A stretch of DNA of 64,000 nucleotides from Oribacterium sp. oral taxon 102. Its GTDB lineage: Bacteria > Bacillota > Clostridia > Lachnospirales > Lachnospiraceae. Location: the NCBI RefSeq assembly GCF_013394775.1, contig NZ_JABXYT010000001.1, positions 1,254,501-1,318,500 on the forward strand. The letters run 5' to 3'. The translations under genes were made by a program, and so were the position numbers. Positions 25,015 through 33,271 of the stretch are shown piece after piece. The notes beneath the pieces were generated by a model. The model worked only from the letters and a program-made list of their open reading frames with translations. It was not told where the DNA came from and searched no databases. Each line of letters starts with the position of its first letter. Position 1 is the first letter of the stretch.

Positions 25015-26502
25015 ATGGCAGAGTATTACCTGGCGGTGGACATCGGCGCATCCGGCGGACGGCATATTCTCGCGAGCTATGAGGAGGGACGACTCCGCCT
25101 GGAGGAGGTCTATCGCTTCGAGAATGGAATGATCGAGCGGGACGGGCATCTTCTCTGGGACACGGAGCGGCTCTTCGCGGAGCTGCTGCGCGGCATGAAG
25201 CGCTGCAGAGAGCTGGGGAAGCTTCCGAAGACGATGGGGATCGATACCTGGGCAGTCGATTACGTGCTGCTGAACGGGAGAGGAGAGCAGCTCGGGAACT
25301 GCTGCGGCTATCGGGACAAACGCACCGAGGGGATGGAACGGAAGCTCGCTATGTATATTCCGGAGCGCGAGCTTTACCGGATAAGCGGGATACAGAAGCA
25401 GCCCTTCAATACGATCTACCAGCTGCTGGCACATCGGGAGCAGGCGCCGGAGGAGCTGGAAAACGCGGAGAAGCTGCTGCTGATGCCGGATTACCTGAAT
25501 TACCGGCTGACCGGCATTGCGAGAAGTGAATATACCAATGCGACGACGACGCAGCTCGTCTCACCGGAGACGAGAGACTGGAATCGGGAGCTGCTCGGAG
25601 TGCTCCGATTCCGGGAATCGCTCTTTCCGAAGATCATGCCGCCCGGTACGATGCTGGGCGAGCTTCGACCGGAGCTCGCAGCGGAGCTCGGCTATTCGCT
25701 TCGGGTTTTGCAGGTTGCGAGCCACGACACGGCATCGGCAGTAATGGCGGTTCCCGCGGCGGAGCGCGACTTCCTCTATCTCAGCTCGGGAACCTGGTCT
25801 CTCATCGGGACGGAGCTTCTGGAGCCGTGCATTACAGAGGCGGGACGTCGTGCAAATTTCACGAATGAGGGAGGCTACGGCTATCGCTGCCGTTTCCTGA
25901 AAAACATCATGGGACTCTGGATGATACAGTCGATGCGGCGGGAATGGGGGAAGCAGGAGAGCTTCGAGGAGCTCTGCCGCATGGCGGAGGAAGCGCGGGA
26001 GTTCCCGTCAAGGGTAGATCCGAACGATGCCGTGTTCCTCTCGCCGAAAAGCATGACAGACGCTGTTCGCGGGCGCTGCGCGGAGACGGGACAGCGAATT
26101 CCGGAGACGAAGGGGGAGCTTGCCGCTGTGATCTATCAGAGCCTTGCGGAGAGCTATGCGAGGGCTTCTGCGGAGATAGAGGCGCTCTCCGGGAAGCGCT
26201 TTGACAGCATTTATATTGTCGGAGGCGGCTCGAACGCGGTGTATCTCAATGCGCTTACGGCAGAAAAGACAGGGAAAAGGGTCTATGCCGGCCCGGCGGA
26301 GGCGACCGCGGTCGGCAATATCCTCGCGCAGCTGCTTTCCGACGGCGTTCTTCCGGATCTTTCGGCAGGGCGGCGCGCGGTACGGGAATCCTTCGAAATC
26401 AGAGAATACGATCCTTCTTCTTCAGGGGGCGGGAGGAGAAGGGGCGCAGGCGTGGGAAGAGAAGAAAAGGAGACAGGAAATGAACAGGATGGAACGCTAT
26501 GA
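25015..26502 (+). CDS. rhaB: Rhamnulokinase
   Basis: A 495-residue FGGY-family sugar kinase that phosphorylates L-rhamnulose at O-1 with ATP. Evidence: N-terminal phosphate-binding strand YYLAVDIGASGGRHILA, the WAVDYVLL and CCGYRDKRT blocks typical of RhaB, the sugar/ATP region DTASAVMAVP, SSGTWSLIGTEL, and the C-terminal IYIVGGGSNAVYLNALTA. The ATG at 25015 has GAGAGGGAC upstream. The last 40 residues are low-complexity and Arg/Gly-rich, and its 3' end overlaps rhaA by 23 bases, so the two are probably translationally linked. First gene of the rhamnose/pectin operon. Confidence 0.94.
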   Translation: MAEYYLAVDIGASGGRHILASYEEGRLRLEEVYRFENGMIERDGHLLWDTERLFAELLRGMKRCRELGKLPKTMGIDTWAVDYVLLNGRGEQLGNCCGYRDKRTEGMERKLAMYIPERELYRISGIQKQPFNTIYQLLAHREQAPEELENAEKLLLMPDYLNYRLTGIARSEYTNATTTQLVSPETRDWNRELLGVLRFRESLFPKIMPPGTMLGELRPELAAELGYSLRVLQVASHDTASAVMAVPAAERDFLYLSSGTWSLIGTELLEPCITEAGRRANFTNEGGYGYRCRFLKNIMGLWMIQSMRREWGKQESFEELCRMAEEAREFPSRVDPNDAVFLSPKSMTDAVRGRCAETGQRIPETKGELAAVIYQSLAESYARASAEIEALSGKRFDSIYIVGGGSNAVYLNALTAEKTGKRVYAGPAEATAVGNILAQLLSDGVLPDLSAGRRAVRESFEIREYDPSSSGGGRRRGAGVGREEKETGNEQDGTL

Positions 26503-27745
26503 GGATGCGAGAGCACAGTACCGCGCGGCAGGAGCAGACACGGAGCTTGCGATGGAGAAGCTGCGGCATGTTCCGATTTCCCTGCATTGCTGGCAGGGGG
26601 ACGATGTGAGGGGCTTCGATCAGGACGGCCCGCTGACCGGCGGGATTCAGGCGACCGGAAACTATCTGGGAAGGGCGCGGACGCCGGAGGAGCTGTTTCA
26701 GGATCTCGAGAAGGCGCTCAGCCTGATGCCGGGAACGAAGAAGCTCAACGTACACGCGAGCTATGCGATTTTTTCGCCGGGGGAGCATGCGGATCGGGAT
26801 AGGATAGAGCCGAGACACTTCGCCGAATGGGTCGCATTTGCGAAGAAGCACGGGATGGGACTGGACTTTAATCCGACCTTCTTTTCGCACAGGCGTGTGA
26901 AGGACGGGCTGACGCTCTCCAGCCCGGACGAGGAGACGAGACGCTTCTGGGTGGAGCACGGCAGGGCGTGCATCCGCATTGCCTCGTACTTCGCAGAGGA
27001 AACAGGGATTCCCTGCGTGATGAATATCTGGACCGGCGACGGCTTCAAGGATATTCCGGCGGACAGGCTGGGACCGCGGCTCCGCTACCGGCAGTCGATC
27101 GACGAGATCCTCGCAGAGCCCTATGACTTCGGGAAAGTGAAGCCCTGCGTCGAATCCAAGGTCTTCGGCATCGGGGTCGAGTCCTATACTGCGGGCAGCG
27201 GAGAGTTCGCGCTGCTCTATGCAGCGGAGAACAAGCATCGCTGCATCCCTCTGATGGACAACGGGCATTACCATCCGACCGAGCTGGTTTCGGACAAGAT
27301 TCCGGCATTGCTCAGCTTCTTTCCGGAGATCGCGCTCCATGTGACGCGTCCGGTGCGCTGGGATTCCGATCATGTGGTGCGCTTCGACGACGAGACGCGG
27401 GAGATTGCGAAGGAGATCGTGCGCTGCGGCGGGCTGGACGGCAGGGTCGACATCGCGCTGGACTTCTTCGACGCGAGCATCAACCGCATCGCCGCATGGA
27501 CGATCGGCTTCCGGAATACGGAGAAGGCGCTGCTCTACGCACTGCTCCAGCCGGCTGCGGAACTCAGGGAATTGCAGGAGGAGAGCCGTTTCACGGAGCT
27601 CCTCGCACGGCAGGAGGAGCTGAAAACGCTCCCGTTCGGCACGGTATGGGAGTGCTACTGCGAGCGCTGCGGCGCGCCGGCAGACGGAGAATGGTTCACG
27701 GAGATCCGGAAATATGAGAAAGAGGTGCTCTCCGGGCGGAGATAA
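26480..27745 (+). CDS. rhaA: L-rhamnose isomerase
   Basis: A 421-residue (E. coli enzyme 419) Mn/Zn-dependent isomerase converting L-rhamnose to L-rhamnulose. Conserved blocks include SLHCWQGDDVRGFD near the N-terminus, KLNVHASYAIF, VMNIWTGDGFKDIPADRLGPR, ESKVFGIGVESYTAGS, the metal site MDNGHYHPTE and RPVRWDSDHVV. The reading frame is open far upstream through rhaB, but the ATG at 26480 follows AAAGGAGACAGG and gives the family N-terminus. Second gene of the operon. Confidence 0.96.
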   Translation: MNRMERYEDARAQYRAAGADTELAMEKLRHVPISLHCWQGDDVRGFDQDGPLTGGIQATGNYLGRARTPEELFQDLEKALSLMPGTKKLNVHASYAIFSPGEHADRDRIEPRHFAEWVAFAKKHGMGLDFNPTFFSHRRVKDGLTLSSPDEETRRFWVEHGRACIRIASYFAEETGIPCVMNIWTGDGFKDIPADRLGPRLRYRQSIDEILAEPYDFGKVKPCVESKVFGIGVESYTAGSGEFALLYAAENKHRCIPLMDNGHYHPTELVSDKIPALLSFFPEIALHVTRPVRWDSDHVVRFDDETREIAKEIVRCGGLDGRVDIALDFFDASINRIAAWTIGFRNTEKALLYALLQPAAELRELQEESRFTELLARQEELKTLPFGTVWECYCERCGAPADGEWFTEIRKYEKEVLSGRR

Positions 27746-27781
27746 GCGGTATAAGGCATAGAAGAGACTGGGAGGAACAGA

Positions 27782-28936
27782 ATGAGGGTAACGGATGCGG
27801 AATTTGTACAGGGCTTCATCAGGCTGTGCAGCGACGGCTATGCGCAGGGCTGGCATGAGAGGAATGGCGGGAACCTGAGCTATCGGATCCGGGAATCTGA
27901 GCTTTCGACGCTTCGTCCGCGGCTCCGCACGGACGGAGTATGGCAGTCGATCGGGACAGCGGTTCCGGGGCTTTCCGGAGAGGCATTTCTTGTGAGCGGG
28001 AGCGGGAAATTCATGCGAAATGTCGCGCTCGATCCGGAGGCTTGCCTTGCGATTATCGAGCTGGATCCGGCGGGGGAGAACTACCGCCTGCTCTGGGGGC
28101 TCCGGGATGGCGGCAAGCCGACCAGCGAGCTGCCGACGCACCTGATGAATCATGAGGTGAAGAAGCGGGCCACGAACGGACGGCACAGAGTGATCTACCA
28201 TGCGCATACGCCGAATCTGATCGCGCTGACCTTTGTCCTGCCCTTAAAGGATGAGGTATTCACGCGGGAGCTCTGGGAGATGGCGACGGAGTGCCCCGTC
28301 GTCTTTCCGGACGGGATCGGGGTCGTCGGCTGGATGGTACCGGGCGGACGGGAAATCGCGGTGGAGACGAGCCGGCTGATGGAGCGGTATGATGCGGTGG
28401 TTTGGGCGCATCACGGGCTGTTCTGCTCCGGAGAGAGCTTCGATCTCTGCTTCGGGCTGATGCACACGATCGAGAAGTCCGCGGAGATTCTGGTGAAGGT
28501 GCTCTCCGTCCGTTCGGACAGGCTGCAAACGATCCGCCCGCAGGATTTCCGTGCGCTCGCCGCGGACTTCCGGCTTAGCCTGCCGGAGCGCTTCCTCTAT
28601 GAGAAGGAGAGCAAATGCGCGGAACGGCTGGCATGGAGGGGAAGAGTCAAGGCAGGCTGTATGGCAGAGTACCGGAGACGGCATGCGGAGCTCTGGCCGG
28701 AGATGGCGGAGGTGCTATGGGCAGCGGGCATCCGGAACTACAGCATCTTCGCCTCGGGGGAGGAGCTCTTCGGCTATTACGAGTGTGAAAGGGGCGTGGC
28801 GTACGCAGAGAAAGTGCAGGCGGAGAGCCCGGTCGTGAAGCGGTGGAATGCATATATGCAGGATATCCTGGAGCTTCGGATGGATCCGGAGACCGGCGCG
28901 CAGCCGAAGCTCACGCAGGTATTCCGGCTGGATTAG
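27782..28936 (+). CDS. Fusion of rhamnulose-1-phosphate aldolase (RhaD) and L-rhamnose mutarotase (RhaM)
   Basis: A 384-residue protein made of two enzymes normally encoded separately. Residues 1 to about 275 are a class II aldolase of the RhaD type: GWHERNGGNLSYR, YHAHTPNLIALT with two zinc histidines, and VWAHHGLFCSG with the third. It cleaves rhamnulose-1-phosphate to DHAP and L-lactaldehyde. From about residue 280 to the end is RhaM: RLAWRGRVKAGCMAEYRRRH, ELWPEM, WNAYMQDILE; the Tyr and His in EYRRRH match the catalytic pair of RhaM. The frame is continuous and both modules are full length, so this is a true fusion rather than an assembly fault. Confidence 0.9.
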   Translation: MRVTDAEFVQGFIRLCSDGYAQGWHERNGGNLSYRIRESELSTLRPRLRTDGVWQSIGTAVPGLSGEAFLVSGSGKFMRNVALDPEACLAIIELDPAGENYRLLWGLRDGGKPTSELPTHLMNHEVKKRATNGRHRVIYHAHTPNLIALTFVLPLKDEVFTRELWEMATECPVVFPDGIGVVGWMVPGGREIAVETSRLMERYDAVVWAHHGLFCSGESFDLCFGLMHTIEKSAEILVKVLSVRSDRLQTIRPQDFRALAADFRLSLPERFLYEKESKCAERLAWRGRVKAGCMAEYRRRHAELWPEMAEVLWAAGIRNYSIFASGEELFGYYECERGVAYAEKVQAESPVVKRWNAYMQDILELRMDPETGAQPKLTQVFRLD

Positions 28937-28954
28937 AAGAAGGGGGCTGACAAT

Positions 28955-30373
28955 ATGTTTTTTGAAAACGGGAAAATGAAGGAGCTGCAGATCGCGTATA
29001 TCGGAGGCGGATCGAGGGGCTGGGCGTGGACCTTCATGACAGATCTTGCGCTGGATCCGCAGCTCTCCGGTACGATCCGGCTCTATGATATCGACGAAAA
29101 TGCGGCGCGGGCGAATGAGACGATCGGAAATCGGCTGATGTCGCGGCCGGACGCGAAGGGAGGGTGGAAATTTGAGACGAAGGGTTCTCTTCGGGAAGCA
29201 CTGACAGGCTGCGACTTCGTCGTGATTTCGATTCTGCCGGGAAGCTTCGAGGAGATGGAGTCTGATGTGCATCTGCCGGAGCGGCTGGGGGTCTGGCAGT
29301 CGGTGGGAGATACCGCGGGCCCCGGCGGGATGATCCGCGCGCTCCGCACCGTTCCGATGTTTGTGGAGATTGCGGAGGCGGTCAGAAGCTATTCGCCGGA
29401 AGCATGGGTCATCAACTATACCAATCCGATGTCGCTCTGTGTGAAGACACTGTATCAGGTCTTCCCGGAGATTAAGGCGTTTGGCTGCTGCCATGAGGTT
29501 TTCGGGACGCAGAAGGTATTGAAGGGAATCTATGAGGAGGAGAGCGGGGAGAAAGGGGTCGATTGGCACGACATTCATGTCAATGTGCTGGGGATCAATC
29601 ATTTCACATGGTTTTCCTCCGCTTCCTATCGGAATGTAGACCTCTTCCCCCTGTACAGGGACTATATCGAGCGGCATTTCGACGAGGGCTATACGGTGGA
29701 GGGAGAGAACTGGCTGAACGCCTCCTTCCGCTGCAAAAACAGGGTCAAGATGGATCTTTTCCGGCGCTTCGGTGCGATCGCAGCGGCAGGAGACCGCCAC
29801 CTCGCCGAGTTCATGCCGGGAGACGAGTATCTGCGGGATCCGGAGACCGTGCAGCGCTGGGGCTTCGGGCTCACCACGGTCGCATGGCGGAAGGAAGATC
29901 TCGGGAAGCGGCTCGCGCGGAGCAGAAGGCTCGTCAGCGGGGAGGAGGCGCTCGATCTCGAGCCGACCGGCGAGGAGGGCATCCTCCTGATCAAGGCGCT
30001 CTGCGGGCTAGGGAGAGTCGTCAGCAATGTAAACATCCCGAATACCGCACGACAGATCCCGAACCTTCCGGAAAGAGCGCTGGTGGAGACAAACGCCGTA
30101 TTTGAGCGGGATCATATCCGTCCGATCTATGCCGGGGAAGTACCGGAGGCGATCCGCGCGCTGCTCCTGCCGCATATCGAGAACCATGAGAGAGTGCTGA
30201 ATGCGGCGCTGCACCCGGACGCAGGATTGCTCCTTGCGGCATTTCGCACGGATCCGCTGCTTCGGGGGAGGAACTGTACGGAAGAGGAGCTTCGCACCCT
30301 GCTCCGCGATATGGTGCGGAATACCTCGAAGTATCTCGCACCGGAGTGGTTTGCGGCAATTGCTCGGATCTGA
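28955..30373 (+). CDS. Glycoside hydrolase family 4, probable alpha-galacturonidase
   Basis: A 472-residue NAD- and metal-dependent GH4 enzyme. The N-terminal Rossmann fold is IAYIGGGSRGWAWTFMTDLAL, followed by the acidic LYDIDENAARAN; NYTNPMSLCVKTLYQ and CCHEVFGTQ include the expected metal-site Asn and Cys/His, and NHFTWF follows. GH4 members act on many alpha- or beta-glycosides; the LplD branch is alpha-galacturonidase. Since the neighbours are rhamnose, GH28 and GH105 genes, release of galacturonic acid from pectin fragments is the best guess, by context. No signal peptide. An AAGGGGG site precedes the ATG. Confidence 0.82.
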   Translation: MFFENGKMKELQIAYIGGGSRGWAWTFMTDLALDPQLSGTIRLYDIDENAARANETIGNRLMSRPDAKGGWKFETKGSLREALTGCDFVVISILPGSFEEMESDVHLPERLGVWQSVGDTAGPGGMIRALRTVPMFVEIAEAVRSYSPEAWVINYTNPMSLCVKTLYQVFPEIKAFGCCHEVFGTQKVLKGIYEEESGEKGVDWHDIHVNVLGINHFTWFSSASYRNVDLFPLYRDYIERHFDEGYTVEGENWLNASFRCKNRVKMDLFRRFGAIAAAGDRHLAEFMPGDEYLRDPETVQRWGFGLTTVAWRKEDLGKRLARSRRLVSGEEALDLEPTGEEGILLIKALCGLGRVVSNVNIPNTARQIPNLPERALVETNAVFERDHIRPIYAGEVPEAIRALLLPHIENHERVLNAALHPDAGLLLAAFRTDPLLRGRNCTEEELRTLLRDMVRNTSKYLAPEWFAAIARI

Positions 30374-30502
30374 TACGCCTGAAGCAGGCAGAGCCGCATC
30401 GAAAGGCGTGGTTTCGCGGCGCTGCGGTTCAGACCCGGCGTCACGGGCAAAGCCGCATATTGACAGACGCGATGCTTTAAAGGGGAACGAAGAGGGCAGG
30501 AT

Positions 30503-31843
30503 ATGGCATATAATGTAAGGGACTTCGGCGCGGCCGGAGACGGCGTGCACAAGGATACGGAGGCGATACAGCGTGCGATCGACCGCTGCCATGCAGCGGG
30601 CGGGGGACGGGTGCTTCTCCCGGGCGGCGGGGTCTACCTGAGCGGCTCTCTGCTGCTTCGGGAAAATATAGAGCTGCATCTGGAGAGCGGGGCGGAGCTA
30701 CGCGGGAGCACGGAGCTTGCCGACTACCGGAGCTTCTCAGAGGATGGGGAGCTGCAGCTGCACAGCGGCGTGCCATCCTATGTAAACAGCGAGTATGACG
30801 GCAGACCGAAGCAGTACTTCCTTTATGCGAAGGGCGGGGAAAATATCCGTATTACCGGCTTCGGGACGATCAGCGGTGCAGAGCGGATCTATCATGGAGA
30901 GGAAAAGCCCTATCACATCGACGGCGCCTTCTATCCGAGGATTCCGGTGATTCTGACGGAGGCGGTTTCGCAGCTCACCATCCGGGACATCACGATCACC
31001 GAGAGCGCGTTCTGGACCGTCCACCTCGTCGGCTGCCGGGACGTGCTGATTGACGGCATCCGGATATTGAACAGCCTGAATATGGCGAACTGCGACGGGA
31101 TCGATCCGGATCACTGTGAGAATGTCCGCATCGTAAACTGCCATATCGAGTGCGCGGATGACTGCATTGTCCTGAAGAATACCGGCGCATTCTCGGGGTA
31201 CGGCCCCTGTCGGAACATCCTGATCGCGAACTGTACGCTGGTCTCTACCAGCTCCGCGATCAAGCTCGGCTCGGAGAGCACGGATGATTTTCGGAATGTT
31301 CTCATTCAGAACTGTGTGATCAGCCGGAGCAACCGCGGGATCTGCATTCAGCTCCGCGATGGAGGCAATGTGGAAAATGTCTTCATTTCCAACATAAGCA
31401 TCGAGACCCGCCGCTTCTCGGAGGAATGGTGGGGAAGGGCGGAGGCGGTCTGCATCACCGCGCTGGATCGGAAGGGCGGGGTATGCGCCGGACAGATCCG
31501 CGGCGTTCATATCGAGAATGTGAGCTGTACAGGCGAAAACGGCATTTTTATCCATGGCAGCGAGGGACATCTGCTGCGGGACATCTCGCTCCGGAATGTC
31601 CGGCTCTGCCTCGAGAAGCGCTCGAAGTGGCAGACGGACAGCTATGACCTGCGTCCCTGCGAGACAGACGGTATTCTCCCATCGAAGCTCTACGGCGTAT
31701 ATCTCAATTATGCGGAGGACATCCGGATGCAGGACGTACGTGTGTATTGCGGTGAGAGCATGCGAGAGGTCTATGGCGGCGCAGTATATCGGGGTGCGCA
31801 CTGCGGTGAGATTTCCGGAGAGGCGGAGGAGAGGATGGGATAG
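30503..31843 (+). CDS. Glycoside hydrolase family 28, cytoplasmic polygalacturonase-type enzyme
   Basis: A 446-residue right-handed beta-helix enzyme of GH28. N-terminal NVRDFGAAGDGVHKDTEAIQ is standard for the family. Catalytic signatures are present: NCDGIDPD (first Asp), CADDCIVLK (paired Asp), and later SSAIKLGSES in place of the usual G-H-G region. There is no signal peptide, unlike secreted pectinases, so it should act inside the cell on imported oligogalacturonides or rhamnogalacturonan oligomers, perhaps as an exo-enzyme. The 129-base gap before it contains GC-rich inverted repeats but no T tract; co-transcription is likely. GGGGAACGAAGAGGG precedes the ATG. Confidence 0.9.
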   Translation: MAYNVRDFGAAGDGVHKDTEAIQRAIDRCHAAGGGRVLLPGGGVYLSGSLLLRENIELHLESGAELRGSTELADYRSFSEDGELQLHSGVPSYVNSEYDGRPKQYFLYAKGGENIRITGFGTISGAERIYHGEEKPYHIDGAFYPRIPVILTEAVSQLTIRDITITESAFWTVHLVGCRDVLIDGIRILNSLNMANCDGIDPDHCENVRIVNCHIECADDCIVLKNTGAFSGYGPCRNILIANCTLVSTSSAIKLGSESTDDFRNVLIQNCVISRSNRGICIQLRDGGNVENVFISNISIETRRFSEEWWGRAEAVCITALDRKGGVCAGQIRGVHIENVSCTGENGIFIHGSEGHLLRDISLRNVRLCLEKRSKWQTDSYDLRPCETDGILPSKLYGVYLNYAEDIRMQDVRVYCGESMREVYGGAVYRGAHCGEISGEAEERMG

Positions 31844-31846
31844 AGA

Positions 31847-32965
31847 ATGAGGACGGAGGAGAGGATACTGCGGGAAAAGCTCGCGCTCTGTATAGAGAAG
31901 CTGCGGGGATTGGGGGATGCGGAGCAGGAGGAGATCGCAGCGCAGGGCGGAGAGGCGGCCGGCTTCTTCCGGCGTGACTTCGGGATACGGGAATGGGACT
32001 GGCCGCAGGGGGTCGGGCTCTACGGCATCCTGAAGCTTATGGAGCGGGAGCAGAATGAGGAGTACCGGACGTTTCTGCATGCGTGGTTTACGGACAACAT
32101 CAGAGAGGGTCTGCCCTCCCGGAACATCAATACCACGATGCCGCTCCTGACGCTGGTTTCCCTGAATGACTACTATCACGACCCTTCGTTCGAGGCGCTC
32201 TGTCTCGATTGGGCGGATTGGCTGATGAACTGCCTGCCGCGGACAAAGGAGGGGGGCTTCCAGCATGTCACGAGTGCGAATGGAGACCGGCAGGGGGTGC
32301 GCCTGAATGAAAATGAGCTGTGGATTGATACCCTCTTCATGACGGTGCTCTTCCTGAATCGGATGGGGCAGAAGTACCGGAAAAGCGAATGGATTGACGA
32401 GGGCATCCATCAGATGCTTCTGCATATCAAGTATCTCTATGATACGAGATGCCGCCTTTTCTACCACGGCTGGAGCTTCCGCGGATACCACAATTTCGGC
32501 GGCATCTTCTGGTGCCGCGGGAACAGCTGGTTTACACTGGGGCTTCCGGACTATCTCGAGATGTTCCGGGGCAGCTTGAATCCGGGAGTGAAGGCGATTC
32601 TGCTCGACACTTACCGGGCGCAGGTCGGCGCGCTGCGGGAGCTGCAGGCAGAGAGCGGACTATGGCATACCGTACTGACGGACGAGAGCAGCTATGAGGA
32701 ATGCTCCGGCTCTGCGGCGGTCGCGGCAGGAATGCTGAAGGGCATCCGGATGGGATTCCTTGACGATTCCTATCTCGAGAGCGCGGAGCGCGCCGTCGAG
32801 GGCATCCTCCGGAATATCGATGCGGACGGCACGGTGCGGAAGGTATCTGCCGGCACCGGCATGGGGAACGACAGTGCGCATTATAAGAACATCCTGATCG
32901 CGCCCATGGCGTACGGGCAGTCGCTTGCGATTCTGGCGTTGGAGGAGGCGCTGGAGATTCGGTGA
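31847..32965 (+). CDS. Glycoside hydrolase family 105, unsaturated rhamnogalacturonyl hydrolase
   Basis: A 372-residue alpha/alpha-barrel enzyme of the GH88/GH105 (YteR-like) family, which hydrates and removes the 4,5-unsaturated galacturonic acid left at the end of pectin oligomers after lyase attack. Characteristic segments are WDWPQGVGLYGI, LWIDTLFMTVLFLNR (with the catalytic-type Asp), YHGWSF, FWCRGNSWFTLGLPDYLEM and ECSGSAAVAAGMLKGI. No signal peptide is visible, so it is intracellular like YteR. It starts three bases after GH28 and ends the operon, which closes with a perfect terminator at 33041-33069. Confidence 0.93.
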   Translation: MRTEERILREKLALCIEKLRGLGDAEQEEIAAQGGEAAGFFRRDFGIREWDWPQGVGLYGILKLMEREQNEEYRTFLHAWFTDNIREGLPSRNINTTMPLLTLVSLNDYYHDPSFEALCLDWADWLMNCLPRTKEGGFQHVTSANGDRQGVRLNENELWIDTLFMTVLFLNRMGQKYRKSEWIDEGIHQMLLHIKYLYDTRCRLFYHGWSFRGYHNFGGIFWCRGNSWFTLGLPDYLEMFRGSLNPGVKAILLDTYRAQVGALRELQAESGLWHTVLTDESSYEECSGSAAVAAGMLKGIRMGFLDDSYLESAERAVEGILRNIDADGTVRKVSAGTGMGNDSAHYKNILIAPMAYGQSLAILALEEALEIR

Positions 32966-33014
32966 ATAAACCTGCATGCGGAAGGCTTCGGCGTCACCAA
33001 CGCTATAAGTTCGG
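32961..33014 (-). repeat. Dispersed intergenic repeat, family 1, copy c
   Basis: On the minus strand it reads CGTTGGTGACGCCGAAGCC and aligns with the copy at 48212-48263 at about 32 of 47 positions. It abuts the stop codon of the GH105 gene. In translation it gives TYSVGDAEAFRMQ, comparable with TYPIGGIEGFGM in the 48 kb copy. Confidence 0.45.
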
Positions 33015-33040
33015 CATGCCGCTCTGCTGCTTTGCCTTAT

Positions 33041-33069
33041 ATCCCACCGGGAAACCGGTGGGATTTTTC
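33041..33069 (+). terminator. Intrinsic terminator of the rhamnose/pectin operon
   Basis: Perfect ten-base stem ATCCCACCGG/CCGGTGGGAT with a GAAA loop and a T-rich tail TTTTCT. It lies in the 306-base gap 32966-33271, which otherwise holds repeat copies and the hemolysin-III control region. Confidence 0.9.
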
Positions 33070-33098
33070 TGTATAAGTCCCTGTCAAGCGGCAGAATG

Positions 33099-33154
33099 GA
33101 CGTCATGCTTGCGTGAGCGGACATTCCGGCATCCTCTGCGATGTGATTTATCAT
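33099..33154 (-). repeat. Possible dispersed repeat, family 2, diverged copy
   Basis: On the minus strand it reads GATAAATCACATCGCAGAGG then ATGCCGGAATGTCCGCTCACG. Its translation IAEDAGMSAHASM resembles EIGDARHMAREMGM at 24929. The match is weak and would need a profile search. Confidence 0.25.
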
Positions 33155-33190
33155 AAGGGTTTCGGGTTTCGCTTGTTTTTTTGGGAAGAA

Positions 33191-33199
33191 TGATATAAT
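33191..33199 (+). promoter_or_regulatory. Extended -10 promoter of the hemolysin-III gene
   Basis: TGATATAAT, with only a weak TTGTTT upstream at 15-base spacing. The palindrome described next begins at the last base of the -10. Confidence 0.65.
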
Positions 33200-33245
33200 A
33201 TTAAATACATAATATAGTTTTCAAAACTATATTATGTATTTAATA
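33199..33245. promoter_or_regulatory. 47-bp perfect palindrome over the transcription start of the hemolysin-III gene
   Basis: Arms 33199-33221 and 33223-33245 are perfect reverse complements (23 bases each) around a single C. The centre is TATAGTTTTCAAAACTATA. The very AT-rich arms and position from the -10 through about +40 suggest an operator bound by a dimeric repressor; as RNA it would also form a long hairpin in the 5' leader. A degenerate copy of the same core overlaps the promoter at 48310-48338. Confidence 0.75.
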
Positions 33246-33271
33246 AAACCGTATAAGGAAAGGAGCAAAAT

